DNA of 64,000 bases from Rhizobiales bacterium 64-17 (lineage in GTDB: Bacteria > Pseudomonadota > Alphaproteobacteria > Rhizobiales > Xanthobacteraceae): contig MKWA01000015.1 of assembly GCA_001899285.1 (NCBI GenBank), forward strand, positions 170,817-234,816, in the 5' to 3' direction. The translations under genes and the position numbers were made by a program. Positions 44,478 to 54,487 of this stretch are shown here, in pieces (the stretch's first letter is position 1; the number at the start of each line of letters is the position of its first letter). The notes beneath the pieces were generated by a model. It was not told the origin of the DNA and made no database searches. It saw only the letters and a list, made by a program, of their open reading frames with translations.

Positions 44478-45467
44478 ATGCAGCTTGGGATGGTCGGTCT
44501 CGGCCGGATGGGCGCCAACATCGTCCGCCGTCTGCTGCGTCATGGTCACACGGCGGTCGCCTTCGACCGCGATCGCAAGGCGGTTGATGCCGTCGCCAGC
44601 GAGGGCGCGGCCGCCGCCGCGGATCTTGCCGATCTCGTACGTCAGCTTGCGAAGCCGCGCGCCGTCTGGGTGATGCTGCCCGCGGGCGAAGCCACCGAGA
44701 CGGCGATCGAGACGCTCGCGGGCCTGCTCGACGCCGGCGACATCATCATCGATGGCGGCAATACGTTCTGGCAGGACGATATCCGCCGCGCCGCCGCGTT
44801 GAAGCAGCGCGGGCTCAATTATATCGACGTCGGCACCAGCGGTGGCGTCTGGGGCTTGGAGCGCGGTTATTGCATGATGATCGGCGGCAACGAGAAAGTC
44901 GTCGCGGGCCTCGATCCGATTTTCCGCGCGCTGGCGCCGGGGCTCGGCACCATTCCGCGCACGGGCGGGGACGGCGCGCCTGCGGCGGCGGGTGAACTCG
45001 GCTATCACCGTGTCGGTCCGAACGGCGCCGGCCATTTCGTCAAGATGATCCACAACGGCATCGAATACGGAATGATGCAGGCTTTTGCCGAGGGCTTCGA
45101 CATCCTGCGCAACGCCGCGAGCAAAGGGTTGCCGGAAGAACACCGCCTCGATCTCGATGTGGCGGCCATCGCCGAGACGTGGCGGCGCGGCAGTGTCGTC
45201 ACCTCGTGGCTGCTCGACCTGTCGGCGGCTGCACTGGCGCAAGACCCGAAGCTCGATGCCTATTCCGGCCACGTCGAGGATTCCGGCGAAGGTCGCTGGA
45301 CCCTGATGGCAGCGATCGACGAGGCGGTGCCGGCGCATGTGCTGTCGGCGGCGCTCTATGCGCGCTTCCGCTCGCGCCAGGAGGCGAGCTTTGCCGACAA
45401 GATGCTGTCGGCGATGCGTAAGGGCTTCGGCGGCCATGTCGAAGCGCCGCGCCCGGCCAAAAAGTAA
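44478..45467 (+). CDS. gnd: 6-phosphogluconate dehydrogenase, short form
   Basis: A 329-residue enzyme of the short (GntZ/YqeC-like) class, compared with about 470 for the classical enzyme. [13 protein letters not shown] is the nucleotide-binding motif, [10 protein letters not shown] and [20 protein letters not shown] are substrate-binding, and [22 protein letters not shown] carries the catalytic lysine. It oxidatively decarboxylates 6-phosphogluconate to ribulose 5-phosphate. Short forms often prefer NAD. It lies between tal-pgi and pgl, where zwf would often be expected. Confidence 0.93.
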   Translation: MQLGMVGLGRMGANIVRRLLRHGHTAVAFDRDRKAVDAVASEGAAAAADLADLVRQLAKPRAVWVMLPAGEATETAIETLAGLLDAGDIIIDGGNTFWQDDIRRAAALKQRGLNYIDVGTSGGVWGLERGYCMMIGGNEKVVAGLDPIFRALAPGLGTIPRTGGDGAPAAAGELGYHRVGPNGAGHFVKMIHNGIEYGMMQAFAEGFDILRNAASKGLPEEHRLDLDVAAIAETWRRGSVVTSWLLDLSAAALAQDPKLDAYSGHVEDSGEGRWTLMAAIDEAVPAHVLSAALYARFRSRQEASFADKMLSAMRKGFGGHVEAPRPAKK

Positions 45468-45475
45468 GTGATCGC

Positions 45476-46231
45476 ATGATACAAGCGCCTGTCTCCGCCG
45501 TACGCCGTTCGGCCATTGTCGTTCCCGATCTGGCGGCTGTGGTCGAGGCGGCGACAAAGCGCATCGTCGCGCGGATTGCGCAAGCGCCGGGGCGAATTGC
45601 GATCTGTCTCACCGGCGGCTCGACGCCGAGGCCGGTGTATCGGCGGCTCGCGGAGGAGCCTTATCGCAGCACGGTGCCGTGGGAGCGGATCCACTGGTTC
45701 TGGGGCGATGACCGGTTCGTGCCGCTCGAGGATGAACGCAGCAATGCCGGCATGGCTTGCGCCGCGTTCCTCGATCATCTGCCGATTCCGGCCGACAACA
45801 TCCATGTGATGCCGACGCAACTGCGCGATCCGCATGAGGCCGCGCGGCATTACGAAGACGACTTGAAGTCATTTTACGGATCGTCGCGCCTCGATCCGCG
45901 CAAGCCGTTGTTCGACATGGTGCTGATGGGGCTCGGCTCCGACGGCCACACCGCGTCGCTGTTTCCGCACGGCGAGGGTCTCGACGAACAGGAGCGCTGG
46001 GTTGTCGGCGTCAATGAAGCCAAGCTCGCGCCGTTCGTGCCGCGCGTGACGTTGACCTTTCCGACGCTGGCGTCGACCCGCGAGATGCTGTTCCTGATGA
46101 CCGGCGCAGAGAAGCGGCCAATGGTTGCGCGCGTGTTCGCCGGCGACGATCTGCCGGCGACACATGCTTATAGCGACGGCGCGCAGGTCTGGCTGATGGA
46201 CGAGGCGGCGGCGCCGGACAGCGTTCGTTAG
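45476..46231 (+). CDS. pgl: 6-phosphogluconolactonase (Pgl/DevB)
   Basis: A 251-residue lactonase. LTGGSTPRPVYRRL, WFWGDDRFVPLEDERSN and LMGLGSDGHTASLFPH are the family signatures. It hydrolyses 6-phosphogluconolactone, the product of glucose-6-phosphate dehydrogenation. It starts eight bases after gnd. The 3' end overlaps the convergent nadX-like gene by four bases, with no obvious terminator. Confidence 0.95.
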   Translation: MIQAPVSAVRRSAIVVPDLAAVVEAATKRIVARIAQAPGRIAICLTGGSTPRPVYRRLAEEPYRSTVPWERIHWFWGDDRFVPLEDERSNAGMACAAFLDHLPIPADNIHVMPTQLRDPHEAARHYEDDLKSFYGSSRLDPRKPLFDMVLMGLGSDGHTASLFPHGEGLDEQERWVVGVNEAKLAPFVPRVTLTFPTLASTREMLFLMTGAEKRPMVARVFAGDDLPATHAYSDGAQVWLMDEAAAPDSVR

Positions 46232-47034
46232 ATCACCACCGTCCGGACCTGGTTCTCGATCAGCCGCACGAGGCTAAGCGCGGTCAATTCCGAGGATTTC
46301 GGATTGGTCGCCAGCGCGTTGTTCTGCAACTCCATCACCATGCGGCCGAATGCGCCGCTCGCGACGATGCGGTGGCCGTTGGTCTTCGCGGCGGGATCGG
46401 CGACGAGTTCGACGCGCGTTTTCTCCAGCCCGATGCCGGCGAGCGAGGTGACGACCGTGGCATTGGCGTTCTGCGGATACTGGCTCGCGGCGACCCGCGC
46501 GGTGCCGGAGAAGAAGACGGTGCGCTCGCGCAGAGCATCAAGGTCGAGAAGCTTCTCGGCCGGCGTGTTCTTCCACGCCACCGGCGGTTTGACGATCTGG
46601 TGCAGCACATCGTCGAGCTGCAGCACTGCCGCGCCGGCGAGCGCGTCGATGCCGCCGATCGCGCCTGAGGGGATGAGAATGCGGCTGCCGTGCTGTTCGG
46701 CGATGGCCGTGAGTCTTGGCAGCAGCGCGTCGTCGGTGAAGGCGCTGGTCGAGGCGATGATCATGGCCGGGGCGGCGGCGAGCGCGGCCGGTGCCCAGCG
46801 GTCAATGGCGGCGCGGCCCGCGGCTTCGACGACGAGATCGGGCTTGAGTTTGGTCAGTTGATCGGGCTCGCCCAGGAACGCGACACCGGCCGGAATCAGC
46901 GCGCGCGCTTCCGGGGTGTCGAGGGTCGCAACGCCGACGATCTCGATCGGCGTCTTGCGCTGCGCCAGCAGCGCGCCGACGCGCGTATTGATGGCTCCCC
47001 AGCCGATGAAGGCGACGCGGGCGGTCTTGGTCAT
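46228..47034 (-). CDS. nadX: L-aspartate dehydrogenase-like protein (NadX family)
   Basis: A 268-residue dehydrogenase. RVAFIGWGAINTRV is the dinucleotide-binding motif, VVEAAGRAAIDRWAP and IPSGAIGGIDALAGA are typical of aspartate dehydrogenases, and SGTARVAASQYPQNANATV is the probable catalytic region. It would convert L-aspartate to iminoaspartate for NAD synthesis or catabolism. I chose ATG 47034, where homology begins, over the upstream in-frame start at 47181. It is monocistronic and convergent with pgl. Confidence 0.87.
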   Translation of the reverse strand: MTKTARVAFIGWGAINTRVGALLAQRKTPIEIVGVATLDTPEARALIPAGVAFLGEPDQLTKLKPDLVVEAAGRAAIDRWAPAALAAAPAMIIASTSAFTDDALLPRLTAIAEQHGSRILIPSGAIGGIDALAGAAVLQLDDVLHQIVKPPVAWKNTPAEKLLDLDALRERTVFFSGTARVAASQYPQNANATVVTSLAGIGLEKTRVELVADPAAKTNGHRIVASGAFGRMVMELQNNALATNPKSSELTALSLVRLIENQVRTVVI

Positions 47035-47179
47035 GGTTCGGGCCGTCCAGATATGAACACGGGGCCGGCCACAGGGGCCGCTGCGCTTTCCATTGCGCGA
47101 TCCGGCCGCGATTGCAACCGGGTGATGTTTCGTCGGCAGGCCGGGTAAGCTCGCCTTGGTGAAGAGCAGGGAGGCGCGC

Positions 47180-48313
47180 ATGCAGCGGCACGGATTGAGC
47201 GGTGTCCGGATTCTCGATCTGACGCGGCTCGCGCCGGGGCCTTATTGCACCATGCTGCTCGCGGATATGGGCGCGGAGGTCATCGTCGTCGGCGGCGGCA
47301 GCGGTAGCGCGCCGATCCCGGCGCTCTCCCGTGGCAAGACCTTCATCAGCCTCGATCTGAAATCGCCCGCCGGGCGCGATGCGTTCTGCCGTCTTGCCGA
47401 CAAGGCTGACGTGGTGATCGAGGGCTATCGTCCCGGTGTGATGACGCGGCTCGGTATCGACGCCGCGACCTTGCGCGGGCGCAATCCGCGGCTGATCTAT
47501 TGCGCGATCACCGGTTACGGGCAGACCGGGCCGATGGCGCCCGCTGCCGGCCACGACATCAACTATGCGGGACTGTCCGGTGCGCTTGGTGCGTTCGGTC
47601 CGGTCGATGGGCCGCCGGTATTCCCGCTCAATCTGCTGGCCGACTTTGCCGGCGGCAGTCTGTTCGCAGCGATGGGAATTCTCGCTGCGCTCTATGAGCG
47701 GGAGCGGACCGGCGAGGGACAGGTGATCGACGCGGCCATGGTCGACGGCTGTCTGTCGATGATGGCGATGCACTTTCCCGACTGGGGCCGGCCGGTCCTG
47801 CCGGCGCGCGGCGATGGGCTGCTCGCCGGGACCGCGCCGTTCTACCGCTGCTATCGCTGCGCCGACGGCCGCCATATCGCCGTGGGTGCGCTGGAGCGGC
47901 GGTTCTTCGAGGCGCTCTGGGTGGGGCTGGGCCTGCCGGAACCGGCTCCGCCGCATTTCGATCGGCAGGCATGGCCGGCCATGGCCGAGCGTTTCGCGGC
48001 CGTGTTCCTGCAGCGGCCCCGCGACGCCTGGGTGGACCATTTCGTAAGCCGCGACTGCTGCGTCACGCCGGTGCTCGACCCGGCCGAGGCGCTGGCGCAC
48101 CCGCACAACCGGAGCCGGCATCCCGGCCTGGCGGCGGACCGGCCGCTCAAGGCCCCGGTGATGCCCATGACCGAGGAAATGCCAGCAACTTACGACCCGG
48201 CCGATCATACCGCCGAAGTGCTGGCGGCCGCCGGTTTGACCGCGGCCGAGATCGCTGCCGCCCGGAGCAATGCCGCGATGACCGAGGGGTTGCCGTGGCC
48301 GCCGCCCTTGTGA
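47180..48313 (+). CDS. CaiB/BaiF family protein, alpha-methylacyl-CoA racemase-like
   Basis: A 377-residue class III CoA-transferase-fold protein. GHDINYAGLSGALGAFG (H125, D126) and NLLADFAGGS (D155) match the catalytic residues of alpha-methylacyl-CoA racemases, which suggests racemisation of 2-methylacyl-CoA rather than CoA transfer. A CAGGGAGG ribosome site precedes ATG 47180. It is divergent from the nadX-like gene across 145 bases and stands alone. Substrate chain length is not determined. Confidence 0.87.
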   Translation: MQRHGLSGVRILDLTRLAPGPYCTMLLADMGAEVIVVGGGSGSAPIPALSRGKTFISLDLKSPAGRDAFCRLADKADVVIEGYRPGVMTRLGIDAATLRGRNPRLIYCAITGYGQTGPMAPAAGHDINYAGLSGALGAFGPVDGPPVFPLNLLADFAGGSLFAAMGILAALYERERTGEGQVIDAAMVDGCLSMMAMHFPDWGRPVLPARGDGLLAGTAPFYRCYRCADGRHIAVGALERRFFEALWVGLGLPEPAPPHFDRQAWPAMAERFAAVFLQRPRDAWVDHFVSRDCCVTPVLDPAEALAHPHNRSRHPGLAADRPLKAPVMPMTEEMPATYDPADHTAEVLAAAGLTAAEIAAARSNAAMTEGLPWPPPL

Positions 48314-48451
48314 GCGGCTGCGTGAACCATGAATCCCGCTCTTCAGTCATAAGCTCGTAAAAACCATATAAAGAATAGCGTCAAACGGTCGCTTGTGCCG
48401 GCCGCGCGCTGTATGTGTCTGCGCGGGGGCGGCAATTTCGAGGGGATTTTT

Positions 48452-49708
48452 GTGGCTTCGCCGAACGACCCTGCACGCGCCTCTGTTCGCCCGTGGCAGC
48501 CTTCGCCGCGGCAGATCGCCGTTGCCGCGGTGGTTGCAGTGTGCGCGGTGGCGGTCGCCGGCTTTGCCTGGCGCGGCTCCGTCGGGGCGTCGCCGACAGC
48601 CCATACCAAGGCTGCGCCGCGGACCCCCGGCACGTTCGAGCCCACCGCCGCTCAATGGAAGACCCTGACGGTCGAGCCGGTGCGGTGGCACGTTTTCACG
48701 TCGCAGAACGCCACCGAAGGCAAGATCACGGTCAATGAAGACCGGTCGACGCCGATCTATTCGCCCTATTCAGGGCGCGTGAAAAAACTCCTGGCCCGCC
48801 CTGGCGATGAACTCGAAGCGGGCCAGCCGCTGTTCGTGCTGGAAGCGACCGACGCCGTGCAGGTGCACAATGATTTCATGGCGGCGGTTTCCGCGCTCGC
48901 CAAGGCCCGCTCACAGCTCAAACTGTCGGGCACGGTCGAAGCGCGGCAGCGGGAGCTTTATGAGGGCAAGGCCGTCGCGCTGAAGGATCTGCAGCAGGCG
49001 CAAGCCGATCTCGCGGTGGCGCAAAGCGATGTGCGCTCCGCCGAGAGCGCGCTGGAAGCCGCGCGCAACCGGCTGCGCATCCTCGGCCGGACCGATGAGG
49101 AGATCGCGCGCTTCGAGCAGCAGCGGTCAATTTCGTCGGAGATGCCGATCGTGTCGCCGATCAGCGGCACGGTGGTTCAGCGCAAGGTCGGTCCGGGGCA
49201 GTACATCTCCAGCGGCTCGGCGGACCCGGTCTATCTGATCGGTGATCTGTCGTCGGTCTGGCTGATCGCCTATGTGCGCGAGATCGAGGCGCCAAAGGTG
49301 CATGTCGGGCAGACGGTGCGATTCACCGTGCTTGCTTATCCCGAGCGGATTTTCACCAGTAACGTTACGTATGTAGCGACCTCGCTTGATCCGGCGACGC
49401 GGCGCCTGATGGTGCGCGCGACCATCGACAATGCCGATGGCGCGCTCAAGCCGGAAATGTATGCGACGGTGACAATCCTGACCGGCGAGGGCGATGCCTC
49501 GCTGGCGATCCCGCGCGATTCCGTCATTTATGAAGGCGACACCGCGCGCGTCTGGGTCACGCGCGACCGCAAGACCGCAGAGTTGAAGAAGATCGATACC
49601 GGGCTGCTCGACGGCAAGATGATCCAGGTCAACGAAGGCTTGTCGCCGGAAGACCAGATCATCACCCGTGGCAGTCTGTTCATCGACCGCGCGGCGAGCG
49701 GTAGCTGA
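48452..49708 (+). CDS. RND efflux periplasmic adaptor (CzcB/CusB-like)
   Basis: About 418 residues. A single N-terminal membrane helix (ROQIA-like region QIAVAAVVAVCAVAVAGFAW) anchors it. Typical adaptor segments follow: a lipoyl-like YSPYSGRVKKLLARPGDELEAGQPLF, a coiled-coil hairpin at about residues 130-220 and IVSPISGTVVQRKVGPGQYI. GTG 48452 follows GAGGGGA and is the preferred start; GTG 48395 is an upstream alternative. The RND pump gene starts two bases after the stop. There is a TATAAAG (48367-48373) upstream that may belong to a promoter. Confidence 0.9.
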   Translation: MASPNDPARASVRPWQPSPRQIAVAAVVAVCAVAVAGFAWRGSVGASPTAHTKAAPRTPGTFEPTAAQWKTLTVEPVRWHVFTSQNATEGKITVNEDRSTPIYSPYSGRVKKLLARPGDELEAGQPLFVLEATDAVQVHNDFMAAVSALAKARSQLKLSGTVEARQRELYEGKAVALKDLQQAQADLAVAQSDVRSAESALEAARNRLRILGRTDEEIARFEQQRSISSEMPIVSPISGTVVQRKVGPGQYISSGSADPVYLIGDLSSVWLIAYVREIEAPKVHVGQTVRFTVLAYPERIFTSNVTYVATSLDPATRRLMVRATIDNADGALKPEMYATVTILTGEGDASLAIPRDSVIYEGDTARVWVTRDRKTAELKKIDTGLLDGKMIQVNEGLSPEDQIITRGSLFIDRAASGS

Positions 49709-49709
49709 C

Positions 49710-52700
49710 GTGAACGCGCTGATCGAGTTTGCCCTCAAGCATCGCGTTCTGGTTCTGGCCGCGTTTATCCTGACGCTGGTCGGCGGCCTGATCGCCTTCC
49801 AGCAGCTCAATATCGAAGCCTATCCGGACCCGACGCCGCCGATGGTCGATGTCGTGACCCAGGTCGCCGGTTTGTCGGCGGAAGAGGTCGAGCGCTACAT
49901 CACCATTCCAATCGAGACGCAGACCGCCGGTCTGCCGAACTTGCGCACGGTGCGCACCATCTCGCTTTACGGCCTGTCGGACGTGAAGCTGCAATTCACG
50001 TTCGATTACACCTACGAACAGGCGTTGCAGCAGGTGCTCAACCGGTTGTCGCAACTTCCGGCACTGCCGAATAATGCGCAGCCGCAGATTTCACCGGTCA
50101 GTCCGATCGGCGAGATTTTCCGCTATCAGCTCAAAGGTCCGCCCGGCTACAGTGTGCTCGACCTCAAAACGTTGCAGGACTGGGTGCTGCAGCGGCGCTT
50201 CCGCGCGGTGCCGGGTGTCATCGACGTGACCGGCTGGGGCGGCAAGACCAAGGTCTATGAGCTTCAGGTCGATTTCAGCAAGCTGATGGCCTATGGCCTG
50301 ACGCTGTCGCAACTGCTGCAGACGCTCAACAACAGCAATATCAATGTCGGCGGCAGCACGGTGAATATCGGTCCGCAGGTCGCGGTGGTGCGCGGCGTCG
50401 GACTGATCCGCACCATGGACGATCTCAACAACACCATGCTGACCCAGAGCGGCGGCAATCCGGTGCTGGTGCGCGACGTTGCCAAGGTGACGGTCAGCAA
50501 CCAGCCGCGGCTCGGCATCGCCGGCAAGGGTGATGAGGACGATATCGTCCAGGGCATCGTGCTGATGCGTCGCGGCGAAAAGAGCATGCCGACGATCAAG
50601 CGCGTGATCGAAGAGGTCGAGCGGATCAACGCCGGAAATGTCCTGCCGCCCGGCGTGCGGATTGAACGCATCTACGACCGCAAGGATCTGATCGAGCTGA
50701 CCACCCACACGGTGCTGCATAACATGGTGATCGGCATCCTGCTGATCTTCTTCCTGCAGTGGGTGTTCCTCGGCAATCTGCGCAGCGCCATCATCGTCGG
50801 CGCGACGATCCCGTTCGCGCTGTTCTTTGCCGTCGGCATTCTCGTGATCCGCGGTGAATCCGCCAATCTGCTCTCGGTCGGCGCCATCGATTTCGGTCTG
50901 ATCGTCGATGCCACCGTGGTGATGGTCGAGGGCATCTACCGGCGGCTCGGCCAGCATTGGGAGGAGGCGGCGCCACGACCGACCGATCCGGCGGAAGGCG
51001 CGCTGACCGGCAAGCTGTTCGCGATCTTCCAGGCCGGCAGTAATGTCAGCCGCTCGATCTTCTTTGCTGCCGGCATCATCATTGCTGCGTTCCTGCCGCT
51101 GTTCACCCTGAGCGGCGTCGAGGGGCATATCTTCGGGCCGATGGCGCGAACCTATGCCTATGCGTTGGCCGGCGGCCTGCTGGCGACCTTCACCGTCACC
51201 CCGGCGCTGTCGGCGCTGATCCTGCCGGAGCATGTGAAGGAGACGGAAACCCTTGCCGTGCGCTGGCTGCATAAAATCTATCTGCCGAGCCTGAATTTCG
51301 CGGTGGCGCACCGTGTCGTCGCCTTATCGGCAGCGGTGGTGTTGATCGGATTGTCGCTGGTCGCGGTGCGTTTCCTCGGCCTCGAATTCTTGCCGAAGCT
51401 GGAAGAAGGCAATCTCTGGATCCGCGCGACGATGCCGTCGACGATCTCGCTCGACGAAGGCAATCAATACGTCAACCGCATGCGGCGGCTGATCCATGCG
51501 GTGCCCGAGGTTGAGTCGGTGGTGTCGCAGCACGGCCGGCCGGATGATGGCACCGATGCGGCCGGTTTCTTCAATGCCGAATTCTTTGCGCCGTTGAAGC
51601 CGACCAGCCAGTGGCGGCCGGATATGCACGACAAGGAAGACCTCACGGCCGATCTGCTCAAGCGCCTGCAGGCGGAATTCCCCGGCGTTGAGTTCAACTT
51701 CTCGCAGTATCTGCAGGACAATGTTGCCGAAGCGGTCTCCGGCGTGAAGGGTGAGAACTCGATCAAGCTGTTCGGTAACGATCTGCAGACCCTGTCCGAC
51801 ACCGCCAACAAGATCAAAGCGGTGCTGTCCACCGTGCAAGGCGTTGAAGATTTGTCTGTCTTCACCTCGCTCGGTCAACCGACCGTGCAGATCGACATCG
51901 ACCGCGCCCGCGCAGCCCGTTACGGCCTGACGCCGGGCGACATCAATTCGACGATCCAGGTGGCGATCGGTGGGCAGGCGGCTGGCGATCTGTTCGAGCC
52001 GGGCAGCGACCGGCATTTCCCGATCGTGGTGCGCCTCGCGCCGCAGTTCCGGCAAAGCCCGGAAGCGATCGAGAATCTCGCCATCGGCGTGCAGGGCTCG
52101 AACGGCCTGATGCGCATCCCGCTCAACGAGGTCGCGACCGTCAAGCTGGTGTCGGGTCCGTCCTACATCTATCGCGAAGGGCAGCAGCGCTATCTGCCGA
52201 TCAAGTTCAGCGTGCGCGACCGCGATCTCGGGAGCGCCATTCAGGAGGCGCAGAAGAAAGTCACCGAGCAGGTACCGTTGCCGGCCGGCTCGCGGCTCGA
52301 ATGGGTCGGCGAGTTCGGTAATCTTCAAGACGCCATCGCGCGCTTGAAGATCGTCGTGCCGATCAGTCTGGCGATGATCGCGCTGCTGCTGTGGATCAAT
52401 TTCGGCTCGGTGCCCGACATGCTGCTCGCCATGAGCGTCATTCCCATGGCCATTGTCGGCGGCATTCTCGGTCTGCTGGTGATGGGCATTCCGTTCAGCG
52501 TCTCCGCGGCGATCGGCTTTATCGCGCTGTTCGGCATTTCGGTGATGGACGGCATCATCATCCTTACCCAGTACAACCAGTTGATCGAGGCGGGGCTCGA
52601 CCGCGCCCGCGCGGTGGTGCGGACCGGCGAATTGCAGATGCGTCCGGTGATCATGACCTGCATCATCGCCGGCGTCGGCCTGCTGCCGGCGGCAATGTCG

Positions 52701-52871
52701 AGCGGTATCGGCTCGCAGGTGCAGAAGCCGCTCGCGGTGGTGGTGGTTGGCGGCATGCTCTTTGCGCCGATCATCATCCTGCTGACGCTGCCGGTGCTGA
52801 TCGGTCTGGTGTCGCGGCGCGGCGTCAAATCGGCGGCGCGCAGTCGCTCCGCGCCGCATCCGGCTGAGTAA
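49710..52871 (+). CDS. Heavy-metal-type RND efflux permease (CzcA/CusA family)
   Basis: A 1053-residue inner-membrane RND transporter with the usual twelve-helix, two-docking-domain plan. It opens NALIEFALKHRVLVLAAF, and the proton-relay motif DFGLIVDATVVMVE gives D394, D400 and E407, the signature of the heavy metal efflux (HME) group. It would export divalent or monovalent metal ions with the adaptor encoded just upstream. GTG 49710 is the start after a one-base gap. The metal specificity cannot be assigned safely from the sequence. Confidence 0.93.
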   Translation: MNALIEFALKHRVLVLAAFILTLVGGLIAFQQLNIEAYPDPTPPMVDVVTQVAGLSAEEVERYITIPIETQTAGLPNLRTVRTISLYGLSDVKLQFTFDYTYEQALQQVLNRLSQLPALPNNAQPQISPVSPIGEIFRYQLKGPPGYSVLDLKTLQDWVLQRRFRAVPGVIDVTGWGGKTKVYELQVDFSKLMAYGLTLSQLLQTLNNSNINVGGSTVNIGPQVAVVRGVGLIRTMDDLNNTMLTQSGGNPVLVRDVAKVTVSNQPRLGIAGKGDEDDIVQGIVLMRRGEKSMPTIKRVIEEVERINAGNVLPPGVRIERIYDRKDLIELTTHTVLHNMVIGILLIFFLQWVFLGNLRSAIIVGATIPFALFFAVGILVIRGESANLLSVGAIDFGLIVDATVVMVEGIYRRLGQHWEEAAPRPTDPAEGALTGKLFAIFQAGSNVSRSIFFAAGIIIAAFLPLFTLSGVEGHIFGPMARTYAYALAGGLLATFTVTPALSALILPEHVKETETLAVRWLHKIYLPSLNFAVAHRVVALSAAVVLIGLSLVAVRFLGLEFLPKLEEGNLWIRATMPSTISLDEGNQYVNRMRRLIHAVPEVESVVSQHGRPDDGTDAAGFFNAEFFAPLKPTSQWRPDMHDKEDLTADLLKRLQAEFPGVEFNFSQYLQDNVAEAVSGVKGENSIKLFGNDLQTLSDTANKIKAVLSTVQGVEDLSVFTSLGQPTVQIDIDRARAARYGLTPGDINSTIQVAIGGQAAGDLFEPGSDRHFPIVVRLAPQFRQSPEAIENLAIGVQGSNGLMRIPLNEVATVKLVSGPSYIYREGQQRYLPIKFSVRDRDLGSAIQEAQKKVTEQVPLPAGSRLEWVGEFGNLQDAIARLKIVVPISLAMIALLLWINFGSVPDMLLAMSVIPMAIVGGILGLLVMGIPFSVSAAIGFIALFGISVMDGIIILTQYNQLIEAGLDRARAVVRTGELQMRPVIMTCIIAGVGLLPAAMSSGIGSQVQKPLAVVVVGGMLFAPIIILLTLPVLIGLVSRRGVKSAARSRSAPHPAE

Positions 52872-52895
52872 TCGTCACGTCAAAAACCTGGCGCC

Positions 52896-54338
52896 TTATT
52901 GCCCGCTCGGCGTGCGCAGCCCGTGCCAGGCATCGCGTACCTGATGGTAATGCACCTGCGGATCGTAATCCGGAGTGTTGAGCGCCAGTTGCTTGTGGTC
53001 GAGCCGGCCGATCGCCGCCAGCAACGTATAGGACGCGATCACGCGGTCCTTCTGCGCCTGGATGAGCCGCGAGCGCGCGAGGATCAGATCCTGCTGGGCG
53101 TTGAGCACATCGAGGGTTGTGCGCTGGCCGGCCTGCGCTTCCTTCTGCACGCCGTTGAGCGCCAGCGTCGCGGCGCGCACCTCGGCGTCCGCTGCGGTGA
53201 TCGCGGTACGCATGCCTTCATTGGTGACGAAAGCAGCAATGGCCGCGGTTTCCGCCTGGGTGCGGATGCGGTCGAGCAAGAGGCGAGACTGGCTGACGAC
53301 TTGCTTCGCCTGACGGACCTGTGACGCAGCAAGGCCGCCGTCATAGAGCGGGATATTCGCCTGGCCGATGATCGAGGCGCTGTCGGTTCGGCTGGTGCCG
53401 AGCTGGGTGTCGGTCTGGACGCTGCGCTGGACGTTGCCCTGGACGCTGACGGTCGGCGCCAGCGCCGCTTCGGCGATGCTGATGCCGAGCTGGGCTGCAT
53501 CGACATCGAAGGTTGCTCCGAGCACGGTCGGATGCTCGCGATAGCTCAAGGCCACCGCATCACTGCGGTTCGGCGGGATCAACCGGTCGATCGGCTGCGG
53601 CGGTGCGAGGCGTCCCGGCGGGCTGCCGATCACCTGCAGGAACGTGGCTTGGCTGACGGCGAGGGTGACTTCAGCAGCATTGAGATCGGCATTGCCGCGC
53701 GCCAGCCGCGCTTCCGCCTGCGCCTGATCGGTCGGTGTCACGTCGCCGGCGTCGAGACGGCGCTTGGTGGTGTTGAGCGTCTCGCGCAGGAACCCGACAT
53801 TGGCCCGCATCGCCTCCACCAGCGACTGGTTGGCGAGCACATTGGCGTAAACGGTGACGGCATCGAGCAGCACCGATTGCTCGACGCTGCGCAGCAGTTC
53901 CCGGCCTGAGCGGACCTGCGCCTCGGCCTGTCGGACCGTGTTGGCGGTCTTGAAGCCGTTAAACAGCGTCTGGTTGACGGTGAGGCCGACGCTCCAGGGC
54001 TTCAGCCGGGCGCTCTGCAGGTCGCCCTCCGGCAGCAGATTGCGGACGCCCATGAGGCCGGCGCTCAGTCCGGCGGTAATCTGCGGTCGGTATTGCGACA
54101 GCGCCTGCGGCACGTTTTCGTCGGTGCCGCGCTGGCGCGCCCGCTCCGCGTTCAACTGCGGGTTGGTCTGGTAGGCGCGGACCAGCACGTCGGCGAGGGT
54201 TTCTGCCGAGGCGGGCTGTGCGCCCAGAAAAAGTCCTGCGATCACAAGGGGAAACAGGCGCCGGGCCGCGGGGGGAACCGGGGCGCGGCGGCGCGGTCCG
54301 CGCCTCTGAAGACTCCCGCACACCGCTTCACGCATCAC
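52896..54338 (-). CDS. TolC family outer membrane efflux/secretion channel
   Basis: A 480-residue protein with a signal peptide (hydrophobic stretch LFPLVIAGLFLGA, cleavage near ASA-ET). The mature part begins TLADVLVRAYQTNPQLNAERA and has paired TolC repeats (RLDAGDVTPTDQAQAEARLARG; QAGQRTTLDVLNAQQDLILA). It forms the outer membrane exit for RND pumps or type I secretion. It is convergent with the RND gene with a 24-base gap, so it may serve that pump even though it is not in the same operon. The N-terminal 25 residues are basic and the true start may lie a little further in. Confidence 0.92.
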   Translation of the reverse strand: MMREAVCGSLQRRGPRRRAPVPPAARRLFPLVIAGLFLGAQPASAETLADVLVRAYQTNPQLNAERARQRGTDENVPQALSQYRPQITAGLSAGLMGVRNLLPEGDLQSARLKPWSVGLTVNQTLFNGFKTANTVRQAEAQVRSGRELLRSVEQSVLLDAVTVYANVLANQSLVEAMRANVGFLRETLNTTKRRLDAGDVTPTDQAQAEARLARGNADLNAAEVTLAVSQATFLQVIGSPPGRLAPPQPIDRLIPPNRSDAVALSYREHPTVLGATFDVDAAQLGISIAEAALAPTVSVQGNVQRSVQTDTQLGTSRTDSASIIGQANIPLYDGGLAASQVRQAKQVVSQSRLLLDRIRTQAETAAIAAFVTNEGMRTAITAADAEVRAATLALNGVQKEAQAGQRTTLDVLNAQQDLILARSRLIQAQKDRVIASYTLLAAIGRLDHKQLALNTPDYDPQVHYHQVRDAWHGLRTPSGQ

Positions 54339-54487
54339 GACGCCAAACCCAACCCTTACGACGGGCGGACACTAGCACTTCCCGGCGTCCCAGCGGGTGT
54401 GTTTGTCCACAGCGGGCGCATTGTTAATGCGACCGCAATGTCCGCTTTCGGAGCGGCCCGACGCCGTTCCGGCAGAGATGGGCTGGT

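Noticed and set aside
54443-54457. Small hairpin CCGCT/AGCGG after the TPR gene
   Set aside because: A five-base stem without a T-run is too weak to call as a terminator in GC-rich DNA.
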